From CAZLYF01 sp964586835 (GTDB lineage: Bacteria; Bacillota; Clostridia; Christensenellales; Aristaeellaceae), in the NCBI GenBank assembly GCA_964586835.1, contig CAZPIC010000031.1:1-27734 (forward strand): DNA of 27,734 nt, given 5' to 3'. Numbering within the stretch: position 1 is the first letter of the stretch; each line of letters starts with the position of its first letter. The notes under the pieces were generated by a model. It searched no databases, was not told where the DNA came from, and was given only the letters and a program-made list of their open reading frames with translations. Below, in pieces: positions 7,193-14,189 of the stretch. A program made the translations under genes and the position numbers.

Positions 7193-7651
7193 ATGCAGTC
7201 TCGGACAGCGCGCGAAGCAAAGGACATTCTGAAGCAGTACGGCATCAGCGCCACTTGCCAACGGATCTCCGTATTGCTGGAGCTCCTGTCAAGACAGGAC
7301 CATCCGCGAGCAGAGGACATCTACACGGGTCTCCTGCAGGCTGGCCATTTCCTGTCCCGGGCCACCGTGTACAACACGCTGAATCTCTTCAGCCGGCATG
7401 GCCTTCTGAAGGCGCTCCACATCGAAACAGAGAGCCTGCGCTACGATGTCGAGATGGACGAGCACAGCCACTTTCTGTGCGAAGGCTGCGGCAGGATCTT
7501 CAACGTCCGGACCCATATTCCCCCAGTGGAGGCTGAAGATCTTAAGGGGTTTTCGGTCAGACAGCAGGAGCTGACATTCCGTGGCCTGTGCCCCTCGTGC
7601 TCCCCATCATCTGGACAGCTTATCAAAAATGAAAAGGAGAAAACGACATGA
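7193..7651 (+). CDS. perR: Fur-family peroxide regulator (PerR-type)
   Basis: 152-residue winged-helix metalloregulator. The DNA-binding helix region contains SRATVYNTLNLFSRHGLL (about 55-72). Structural zinc cysteines are Cys96, Cys99, Cys133 and Cys136. Regulatory-site residues fall on the same numbers as in Bacillus subtilis PerR: His37, Asp85, His91 and His93. At position 104, where PerR has Asp and Fur-type proteins have Glu, this protein has Asn (GRIFNV). The ATG at 7193 has GGAGG 4 nt upstream; the upstream in-frame extension of 85 codons is not Fur-like. The stop overlaps the catalase start (ATGA), so it is cotranscribed with katA and probably represses the operon until peroxide oxidises it. 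Confidence 0.88.
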   Translation: MQSRTAREAKDILKQYGISATCQRISVLLELLSRQDHPRAEDIYTGLLQAGHFLSRATVYNTLNLFSRHGLLKALHIETESLRYDVEMDEHSHFLCEGCGRIFNVRTHIPPVEAEDLKGFSVRQQELTFRGLCPSCSPSSGQLIKNEKEKTT

Positions 7652-9327
7652 AGAACCCCATGGACAAAAACCAGCTAGGCCCCCCCCTTCACAGCCGTAA
7701 CGACAGGGTCGGCGAACAAAAGGAACTGCGCACCCATGTCGGAGCCCCAGTCCCCAACAACCAGGACAGCATGACCGCAGGCCCCCGCGGGCCCATGGCT
7801 CTTGAGGATGTCTGGTTCCTTGAAAAGCTCGCCCACTTTGACCGGGAGGTCATTCCAGAGCGCCGCATGCACGCAAAGGGCTCTGGCGCCTATGGCACCT
7901 TCACCGTCACCCACGACATCACCCGCTACACAAAGGCTGCGATTTTTAGCAAAGTCGGCAAGAAGACAGAGCTCGTCGCCCGTTTCTCCACCGTCGCAGG
8001 AGAGCGCGGTGCCGCTGATGCTGAACGTGACATCCGGGGTTTTGCGCTGAAGTTCTATACTGAGGAGGGTAACTGGGACCTCGCCGGCAACAATACACCC
8101 GTCTTCTTCCTCCGCGACCCGCTAAAGTTCCCGGACCTGAACCATGCGGTCAAACGTGATCCGCGTACCAACCTTCGTAGCCCAAACACCAATTGGGACT
8201 TCTGGACCAGCCTCCCCGAGGCACTGCTGCAGGTGACCATCGTGATGGGTGACCGCGGTATCCCCTCAAGTTATCGGCATATGCACGGCTTTTCCAGCCA
8301 CGCTTTCAGCTTCATCAACGCGAAGAATGAACGCACCTGGGTCAAGTTCCACTTCCGTAGCCAGCAAGGCATCCTGAACCTTACGGACCAGGAAGCAACC
8401 ACTGTCGCGGGTATGGACCGCGAAAGCCACCAGCGCGATCTCTACGAAGCCATCGAAAAGGGGATGTACCCCAAGTGGAAGATGTATGTTCAGCTGATGA
8501 GCGAAGAGCAAGCCAACGCGATGAAAAACAATCCCTTCGACCTGACAAAGATGTGGTACAAAAAAGACTTCCCGCTCATCCCTGTAGGCGAATTTGAGCT
8601 CAACCGCAACCCCTCCAACTATTTTGCTGAAATCGAGCAGGTCGCCTTCAATCCAGCACATGTGGTGCCCGGCATCAGCTTTTCTCCTGACCGCATGCTC
8701 CAGGGCCGGCTTTTCAGTTACGGCGATGCTCAACGCTATCGCCTGGGCGTCAACCATGCCCAGATCCCCGTCAACAGCCCCAAAGGCGTCCAGCAACCCC
8801 ACAGCTACCACCGGGATGGCATGATGCGCGTAGATGGAAACCTGGGCAGTGAACTCCACTACAACCCCAATTCCTACGGCAACTGGCAGGAAAATCTCAG
8901 CCATGCCGAACCCAGGCAGCAGGGTGGGGACGTTCTCCGCTATGATTTCCGCGAAGATGACAGCGACACCTTCACCCAGCCTGGCGAGCTCTTCCGCGCC
9001 ATGACGCCCGACCAGCAGCAGGTACTTTTTGAAAACACGGCGCGGAACATGGGCGACAGCACGATGCAGATCAAGCACCGCCACATCTTCCATTGCTACC
9101 TGGCTGATCCCGCCTACGGAAAGGGCGTGGCCGACGCCCTGGGTATCGACCTTGGCACCGTGGACCTGAAGCTGCCCGCAGCTGACTCTCTGAAGGGGAA
9201 CCTCGCTGCTAACAGCGCCCACCCCGAGCTCAACCATCCCACAGCACCGGTAGATTCCTGCCGTGCGATCGACACCAACCAGAAAAACGCCTACATCAAC
9301 CCGGAGGATGACCCCTGGCTGCTGTGA
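7648..9327 (+). CDS. katA: Monofunctional haem catalase
   Basis: 559-residue cytoplasmic catalase converting H2O2 to water and oxygen. The distal active-site His75 lies in ERRMHAKGSGAYGTF, the distal Asn148 in LAGNNTPVFF, and the proximal haem ligand Tyr358 in GRLFSYGDAQRYRLGVNH. The DPLKFPDLNH and PNTNWDFW blocks are standard. The length exceeds the ~480-500 residues of small-subunit (clade 3) catalases; the extra residues are a C-terminal tail but not the ~150-residue flavodoxin-like domain of large catalases. The start codon overlaps the perR stop by 4 nt, giving translational coupling. AAAAGGAG lies 7 nt or so upstream. An intrinsic terminator follows at 9397. Catalase is uncommon in strict anaerobes, so the host probably meets oxygen. 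Confidence 0.97.
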   Translation: MKNPMDKNQLGPPLHSRNDRVGEQKELRTHVGAPVPNNQDSMTAGPRGPMALEDVWFLEKLAHFDREVIPERRMHAKGSGAYGTFTVTHDITRYTKAAIFSKVGKKTELVARFSTVAGERGAADAERDIRGFALKFYTEEGNWDLAGNNTPVFFLRDPLKFPDLNHAVKRDPRTNLRSPNTNWDFWTSLPEALLQVTIVMGDRGIPSSYRHMHGFSSHAFSFINAKNERTWVKFHFRSQQGILNLTDQEATTVAGMDRESHQRDLYEAIEKGMYPKWKMYVQLMSEEQANAMKNNPFDLTKMWYKKDFPLIPVGEFELNRNPSNYFAEIEQVAFNPAHVVPGISFSPDRMLQGRLFSYGDAQRYRLGVNHAQIPVNSPKGVQQPHSYHRDGMMRVDGNLGSELHYNPNSYGNWQENLSHAEPRQQGGDVLRYDFREDDSDTFTQPGELFRAMTPDQQQVLFENTARNMGDSTMQIKHRHIFHCYLADPAYGKGVADALGIDLGTVDLKLPAADSLKGNLAANSAHPELNHPTAPVDSCRAIDTNQKNAYINPEDDPWLL

Positions 9328-9396
9328 CACACCGACCGTTCCGTTCCACCCCAGGTCTTAGACCCGGATTTCGCAGCCAGCGGAGTCCGGGGATCC

Positions 9397-9426
9397 AAAA
9401 AGCCTCATTCCATGAGGCTTTTTTTC
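9397..9426 (+). terminator. Intrinsic terminator of perR-katA
   Basis: AAAAAGCCTCAT (9397-9408) and ATGAGGCTTTTT (9412-9423) form a perfect stem with a 3-nt loop, followed by more T. It is about 70 nt after the katA stop. Confidence 0.93.
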
Positions 9427-9851
9427 ATCATCCAGCAGTCTCCGCGTAAGTGTGCGCACAGCCTAGGTATACCGCTCTTCAGACAGTCTCTGGGGTCAGA
9501 CCTCAATATAGAAACGGGATAGCGTCACACATTCTTTCCAGATCTGTCCGAGCTTATCCCGTGCCCTTTTGCTCTTTTGACTATCGGCGGGCTAGCATGC
9601 GTTTGCCCTCCTCTTTCCTCCGGATGCCCTTCTCTTTTCTTCGACACCCTGAGGATCATCCGTGGCTCTGCAAGGATCGTCGCGTCTTCTCCATTTTGCT
9701 AATACGCCTGGACACCCCGGGGCGCCATGGGTTTTCTTTATGGCAACCTTTCTCTCACTGGCAATCTGTTTTTCATCTGGCGTGTGCACGGTTGTGCGCA
9801 CGAGTGATCGGGCAAACAGCTTTCTCTATCCCCAGGGATCAGGGAGGGTCC
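9427..9851. other. Intergenic region, no supported gene
   Basis: About 425 bp between the katA terminator and the 3' end of the repeat-protein gene. Open frames exist on both strands, but none has a credible ribosome binding site or recognisable protein. An 8-bp inverted repeat (ACGGGATA 9514-9521, TATCCCGT 9555-9562) with a 33-nt loop is the only clear structure. I see no terminator for the minus-strand gene ending at 9852. Confidence 0.6.
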
Positions 9852-10574
9852 TCACGGGCTTTGCTGTTCCTCTCCCACCGCCTCAATAATATCACCAAAT
9901 ACCTGAGGCGGAAGAGAAAAGGTCTGAATCCCATTGTAGTACACCCGGACTTTCTCCCCCACCTCAGCTCCTGTCCTCAGCAAAGACCTTCCGCCCAGGT
10001 TCACACGCACAGTACCCTCCACCGACTCCAGCAGCAGCCAGTCTTCTCCCTTCTCCGTGACCGTTCCACTGATCCCCAGGAGTAGCTCTGCCTTCAGTGC
10101 GCTAACCTGTCCCGGTTCGGACAGGGCTATGATGCCCTGATGAAAGACGACCGCGATCTCTGGTTGCGCGGGGAAGGGCATGGCTTCGCGCAGGTGAACC
10201 AGCAAGCGCCCCTTGTCCCCGGTCTCAAGCAGCATCCGACCAGCGTCCCCATCATACTCCAGCACCCGACCTTCCAGCCTGTAGCACACGACCTTGTCCG
10301 CGGTCACCTGGGGAGGCAGCGACCGGGTCATCAGGCCATCATAGTCGACAAACACATACCAGCCCTCCATGGGCGCCTCAAGCCCCTCCCAAACAGTCCC
10401 GGTTCCTGTCTTTACCAGCACCTCCCCGTAAACAGAATCCTTCATCAAAAAGGTTCCGTCCTCTTTAAGGCCAAGCACTTCCCCTTCAAGCTTCGCCCCG
10501 ATAGGCGTTGCCGCTGCAAGCCCGGACAACACCGCAAAGACCAGAAATAAACCCAGTGCACAGATTCTTTTCAT
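9852..10574 (-). CDS. Exported protein with three degenerate ~68-residue repeats
   Basis: 240-residue protein with a clear Sec signal peptide (residues 1 to about 22, ending GLAAATP) and no lipobox. The mature part is three tandem degenerate repeats at about 29-98, 100-166 and 168-233. Each starts with GxVxxxxxDGxxLLxx, continues with a G(E/R/T)-h-h-V strand and ends with a YDG/YNG segment; repeats 1 and 3 share SLPPQV at the same place, and repeat 2 has the eroded SEPGQV. The pattern suggests small beta-barrel (OB-like) modules, but I recognise no named family. AAGGAGA precedes the ATG. It lies 70 nt downstream of the cadherin-like gene on the same strand, so the two are probably cotranscribed and may act together at the cell surface. 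Confidence 0.75.
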   Translation of the reverse strand: MKRICALGLFLVFAVLSGLAAATPIGAKLEGEVLGLKEDGTFLMKDSVYGEVLVKTGTGTVWEGLEAPMEGWYVFVDYDGLMTRSLPPQVTADKVVCYRLEGRVLEYDGDAGRMLLETGDKGRLLVHLREAMPFPAQPEIAVVFHQGIIALSEPGQVSALKAELLLGISGTVTEKGEDWLLLESVEGTVRVNLGGRSLLRTGAEVGEKVRVYYNGIQTFSLPPQVFGDIIEAVGEEQQSP

Positions 10575-10644
10575 GTCGATCTCTCCTTCACCCTTAAATC
10601 AGGTCGTCCCCTGATGAGGAGGCTTCGTCCATGGTCCTCCACTG

Positions 10645-11361
10645 TCAGTCTGGCACGTAGGGGGTTACAGCTACAATCTCATCCTCCAGGTAGACGACGC
10701 GGAACATTTCCGACCCATCCAAGCTGAGCATGGCCAAGAAGCTGCCTGGAGATAGCGACCGCGTCGGATAATTCCGGTCTCCCCAGTATAGGATGGCGTT
10801 GTCTCGCACCGGATACTTGTAGATGGCCTTGGATTCGTTCGTGAAACCGAGGGCTTTGCTGCTCGCTTGCTCCCAGGTTGCAGTAACCAGGTCGAAGTCC
10901 ATATAGTATTTGCCGCTTTTCAAGTACATTTTCTTCAGGTAGCCCACGCTGCTGTAGGTGCGGGCTTCGCTGGGTCTCCTCTGCAAAAACACCGTGTATA
11001 CCCTGCTCTCCGCAGAGGGTCCGGTGACCACAATGTTCACTGCCTGTGGCTTGTCCGTCATCACAAAGTCCGCTGTCTTGTGGCCGGAGATCACAGCAGT
11101 ACCATTGACCAGGATCGTAGCCAGGGGGCTTGCGCTGACCGGCGTGAAGTTGACCCGGCTCACCCAGCTCGCCACAGTCAGCAGATAGCTGGATTCATAG
11201 GGACTGAAGGTCTGGGGCAGCATGATGCCAGTGTTCGGGCAATTGTGCTCAAGACTTGCCAGCATGCTGTCCATCATGAGCGGGGGCAGCGCCAGGCCGG
11301 CGGGCACGATGACGGTCGCCAGCAGGCAAGCTACCACGAGGACAACAGGCATTTTTCTCAC
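10645..11361 (-). CDS. Exported protein with cadherin-like beta-sandwich domain
   Basis: 238-residue protein starting at GTG (11361), chosen because AGGAGGG lies 7 nt upstream and the signal peptide (RKMPVVLVVACLLATVIVPAGLA) follows directly. Residues ~30-135 match the cadherin-like beta-sandwich pattern of bacterial surface proteins: FSPYESSYLLTVASWVSRVNFTPVSA, then ATILVNGTAVISG and the final strand ESRVYTVFLQRRP. The C-terminal ~100 residues (YLKKMYLKSGKYYMDFDLVT to VTPYVPD) are beta-rich, contain a WGDRNYPTRS segment and match no family I know. No membrane anchor or LPXTG sorting motif is visible, so it is secreted or held by its partner. It is probably in an operon with the repeat protein downstream. 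Confidence 0.75.
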   Translation of the reverse strand: MRKMPVVLVVACLLATVIVPAGLALPPLMMDSMLASLEHNCPNTGIMLPQTFSPYESSYLLTVASWVSRVNFTPVSASPLATILVNGTAVISGHKTADFVMTDKPQAVNIVVTGPSAESRVYTVFLQRRPSEARTYSSVGYLKKMYLKSGKYYMDFDLVTATWEQASSKALGFTNESKAIYKYPVRDNAILYWGDRNYPTRSLSPGSFLAMLSLDGSEMFRVVYLEDEIVAVTPYVPD

Positions 11362-11666
11362 AGCATAACCCTCCTTTAATTCAAGACTCGTGCATTCGTT
11401 GGGCGTGTACCGGCGGAGTCCTGGCCCGCCGGGCTTCCAGTCACCAGTCCTCGTCGGGATTGAAACCAACACAGGCCATCCCTCAGCGCCGTGACCCTGC
11501 ACAGGTACAACGATTCAACCGTACACTTTCATGCAAAACAGCAAAGCTATGGCACTGGCCGCATAGCTAAATACCGTTTGCTACGCCAGGGCGCAGACAG
11601 GACGGGTTCCCTCATCGCCAAAGGCCTCCTTCTTTCCCCTTCCACAGGCAGAACACGAGGCCTGTT
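11362..11666. other. Intergenic region with no clear feature
   Basis: About 305 bp upstream of the cadherin-like gene. It should hold that gene's promoter, but I see no hexamer pair I would defend. A lone GGGATTGAAAC near 11457-11467 resembles the end of some CRISPR repeats but occurs once. No coding frame with a ribosome binding site is present. Confidence 0.55.
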
Positions 11667-12356
11667 TCAGCCGTCGCTGCGGGCAGTGTCCGCCTTTTCC
11701 CGGGCCACGCGCAGCAGCGCTCTGATCCGGAAGGCTGTCATATCCAGCGTCTCGTTGCGTATCGATGTTGCGTCAAACTTCATCAGGCGAAAAACCGCCT
11801 GGATGCACAAGCCTGCGCCGGCAGCTGACAGCAGCGTTCCCGGGCCGACCGGGCCACCAAGCAGCCACCCAACCAGAACGGCCACGGACTCTATCCCCGC
11901 GCGACACAGACCGACAGGGTACCCAGTCTTTCGCTGTAAAGCCACCATCAGGCTGTCTCGAGGCCCGATGCCCAAGGCAGCCCTCACGTAGAAATACACG
12001 CCGAAGGCGACTATAAACAAACCGCCCAGCATTGTCACGACGCTCATGATCGTTCCGGAAGGGGGAGGAAGGACATCCAGGGAGGTGAACAGGTCGATCA
12101 GGCCACCGATGAAAAGCAAGTTCAAAACAGTCCCGATGCCCAGTTTCTCCCGCAAAAGAAGATCCACGACGCATAGCGACATACTGGCAAGGATGGATGC
12201 GGATCCAAGGCTGATGCCCAAAGCACTCCCAAGTCCGCTGTGAAACACTTCCCATGGAGCAAAGCCGATGTCCGCCTTCATAGTCAGCACAATCCCCAGC
12301 GCATACAGCACCGTCCCGATTGCCAGGTCCGTCCACCGCTTCAGGTAGGCATTCAT
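11667..12356 (-). CDS. YczE/YyaS-YitT-like integral membrane protein
   Basis: 229-residue protein with five or so membrane segments. The N-terminal RWTDLAIGTVLYALGIVLTMKADIGFAPWEVFHSGLG is the signature of the YczE-like family: a first helix, then a GxAPW motif and a helix starting with GISLG. The internal YVRAALGIGPRDSLMVAL repeats the pattern, suggesting two related halves. The biochemical function of this family is not established; in Bacillus a YczE-like gene affects antibiotic synthesis. The C-terminal ~35 residues are charged and cytoplasmic. AAAGGA lies 7 nt before the ATG at 12356. The gene stands alone, divergent from the antiporter; the upstream region is described separately. Confidence 0.85.
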   Translation of the reverse strand: MNAYLKRWTDLAIGTVLYALGIVLTMKADIGFAPWEVFHSGLGSALGISLGSASILASMSLCVVDLLLREKLGIGTVLNLLFIGGLIDLFTSLDVLPPPSGTIMSVVTMLGGLFIVAFGVYFYVRAALGIGPRDSLMVALQRKTGYPVGLCRAGIESVAVLVGWLLGGPVGPGTLLSAAGAGLCIQAVFRLMKFDATSIRNETLDMTAFRIRALLRVAREKADTARSDG

Positions 12357-12554
12357 GCATCTGTCCTTTCAGGTTGCCTGGCACAAGAGACCAGGGTGGG
12401 TTCTGCTGTCTTCATACTATCGCCTGGTTCTCAGGTATGATAAAGCAGCGCTGTGTTTTCAGCAAACAGCAGATGATTTCATCCCGCTTCTCCTTCTTCC
12501 CCCTGCACCCTGGAGCGTTTGCGTAGGCGGCAGGCTGCCGCGTCTTTAAAGCCA

Positions 12555-12563
12555 TGGTATAAT
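12555..12563 (+). promoter_or_regulatory. Extended -10 promoter of the antiporter gene
   Basis: TGGTATAAT (12555-12563) is a perfect extended -10 element (TGnTATAAT). No good -35 is seen 16-18 nt upstream, as is common for extended -10 promoters. The start would lie near 12570, leaving a leader of about 215 nt. Confidence 0.65.
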
Positions 12564-12575
12564 GGGTTTGCTGGC

Positions 12576-12677
12576 GCACAGGACCTGGGGTGCGAGGTCA
12601 TAGTCCCTGGCAGCGAAACCTGTGCCTGCCGTGTTTTTAGGCTTCCGGCGGGGCGCCTCCCGAAGCTGCATAAGCCT
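12576..12677 (+). promoter_or_regulatory. Candidate structured leader (riboswitch or attenuator)
   Basis: GCACAGG (12576-12582) can pair perfectly with CCTGTGC (12619-12625), enclosing an ACCT/AGGT hairpin. Alternatively GGCAG (12609-12613) pairs with CTGCC (12626-12630), directly followed by GTGTTTTT, a weak intrinsic terminator; the two pairings cross and exclude each other. Further on, AGGCTT (12639-12644) can pair with AAGCCT (12672-12677), or GCTTC (12641-12645) with GAAGC (12662-12666). I cannot match it to a known riboswitch class. Confidence 0.4.
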
Positions 12678-12784
12678 CCGCGCAGGGGTTCTCCGTTGGA
12701 AGCGCAGTCGGTGGTTCAAGCCGTCATGGCGGAATTCTGGACGCCTCCGCAGCTTCGACAGAATCTACGACCTGGAGGGTGCAC

Positions 12785-14176
12785 GTGACAGAGCTGTTTC
12801 ACAACCTCAATCCACAGGCGCTGGTCCTGCTGAGGCTCTCCGCCATGCTGTGCTTTGCCTTCTGTTTTTCGCGGATTGCGAAGCTGCTACGCTTCCCAAA
12901 CGTAACCGGATACATCATCTCCGGGATCGTCATCGGCCCATATGCGCTCAACCTGGTTTCCTCAGAGATGGTGGACTCCATGTCCTTCATGACGGATATC
13001 GCCCTGGCCATCATCGCCTTTGGAACCGGGCAATATTTTAAGTGGTCCACGCTGAAGCGGAGCGGGTGGAACATCATTGTCATCACCCTCCTGGAGGCAC
13101 TCATGGCGGCGCTGGTCATCTCGCTGACGATGATCTTCGTGTTTCACCTGTCCGTCCCCTTTTCCCTGCTGTTGGGAGCCATCGCCTCAGCCACTGCGCC
13201 TGCCTCTACGCTGATGACCATACGGCAATACAAGGCAAAGGGCGTCTTTGTGGATACGCTCCTGCAGGTGGTCGCCCTGGACGATGCTGTCGCACTGGTC
13301 GCCTTCAGCGTCTGCGCCACCATCGCGGAGCTGTCCGGAAGCCAGGGATCGGTCAACCTTAACGATGTCGTACTCCCCATCGTCTATAATATTCTCTCCC
13401 TTGGCCTGGGTGCAGTTTCCGCCTATATCCTTCACTATTCCATGCGACGCGTACACTCTTCCTATAACCACCTCCTCCTGGTGGTCACCCTGCTCCTTTT
13501 TCTGTCCGGTGCATGTGCGGTGGTGCACATCTCTCCGCTGTTGTCCTGCATGGTGTTTGGCACCGTGCATACAAATATCTCCTCTAAAAACACGGTGTTT
13601 AAGAGAGTGACGCGGTTTTCACCGCCGGTACTGACGCTGTTTTTCGTGATCTCCGGCATGCGTCTCGACCTGTCCGCGCTTACTACGGCAGGTGTCATCG
13701 GCGTAGTTTACTTTTTCGTCCGCATCATCGGAAAATACGCTGGAGCCAGCCTGGGCGCACTGCTGACCAGGAGCTCCGACGAGGTTAAAAGATACCTCGG
13801 TCTCGCCCTCATCCCCCAAGCAGGCGTTTCCATCGGTCTGGCTGCCCTGGGGAGCCGCATTTTGCCTGCGGATATGGGAGCGCTGCTGTCTACAATTATC
13901 CTTTCGTCTTCGGTACTCTATGAGATGGCCGGACCTGCTGCCGCCAAGCTTGCCATGCACTTAGCAGGCGTCATCAGCATCGAGGCTGCCACGCCGGCCA
14001 GGACACAGCCGTATGCGGCAGCCTGCGTGAGCGGGGTGCCGATACCGGAGGCTATGGAGCCGGACGAGGATCTATTCATGCCTTCCATCCTGGACTCCAT
14101 CTGGTCCGAAGACGAGGAGGACGATCAATCCGACCTGGGGATCTCCAGGCTGTTCCCGTTTCGCAAAAACCGTTGA
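12785..14176 (+). CDS. CPA-family monovalent cation/proton antiporter
   Basis: 463-residue inner-membrane transporter with about 12 helices of the Na+/H+ exchanger domain. VTGYIISGIVIGP near the N-terminus is the usual helix-2 block. The unwound-helix motif ATAPAS is at about 136-141, and the ion-binding pair Asp166-Asp167 (VVALDDAVAL) suggests Na+/H+ exchange as in two-aspartate antiporters. ALIPQAGVSIGLAALG is the conserved C-terminal block. The last ~70 residues are hydrophilic with an acidic run (WSEDEEDDQSD) and no TrkA-N/RCK domain, unlike KefB/KefC. The GTG at 12785 is chosen because GGAGGG ends 5-6 nt upstream; a GTG two codons earlier overlaps the ribosome binding site. It converges with the DUF1538 gene, only 13 bp between stops. 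Confidence 0.9.
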   Translation: MTELFHNLNPQALVLLRLSAMLCFAFCFSRIAKLLRFPNVTGYIISGIVIGPYALNLVSSEMVDSMSFMTDIALAIIAFGTGQYFKWSTLKRSGWNIIVITLLEALMAALVISLTMIFVFHLSVPFSLLLGAIASATAPASTLMTIRQYKAKGVFVDTLLQVVALDDAVALVAFSVCATIAELSGSQGSVNLNDVVLPIVYNILSLGLGAVSAYILHYSMRRVHSSYNHLLLVVTLLLFLSGACAVVHISPLLSCMVFGTVHTNISSKNTVFKRVTRFSPPVLTLFFVISGMRLDLSALTTAGVIGVVYFFVRIIGKYAGASLGALLTRSSDEVKRYLGLALIPQAGVSIGLAALGSRILPADMGALLSTIILSSSVLYEMAGPAAAKLAMHLAGVISIEAATPARTQPYAAACVSGVPIPEAMEPDEDLFMPSILDSIWSEDEEDDQSDLGISRLFPFRKNR

Positions 14177-14189
14177 AAGGGTGTTCTCG

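Larger units (their letters stand above)
12357..12784. other. Divergent intergenic region holding the antiporter leader
   Basis: 428 bp between the YczE-like gene and the antiporter. The right half (from about 12570) is the likely 5' leader of the antiporter mRNA and has competing hairpins described separately. CATAC (12414-12418) and GTATG (12435-12439) form a spaced inverted repeat near the YczE-like gene that may be an operator. Open frames run through the leader but lack convincing starts. Confidence 0.55.

Noticed and set aside
8266..9330. 354-codon minus-strand open frame opposite katA
   Set aside because: It is the antisense shadow of a well-conserved catalase; high GC codon bias opens long antisense frames.
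9450..10085. 211-codon plus-strand open frame
   Set aside because: It runs antisense through the signal-peptide repeat protein, has no ribosome binding site, and its product has no recognisable features.
11451..11467. GGGATTGAAAC resembling the 3' end of a CRISPR repeat
   Set aside because: It occurs once, with no second copy at repeat spacing and no cas gene in the window.
12622..13041. Plus-strand open frame overlapping the antiporter leader and start
   Set aside because: Arg/Ser/Trp-rich product in the wrong frame relative to the antiporter, and it overlaps well-supported coding sequence.
14177..14189. Shared bidirectional terminator between convergent antiporter and DUF1538 genes
   Set aside because: Only 13 bp separate the stops and I see no stem with T-tract there.
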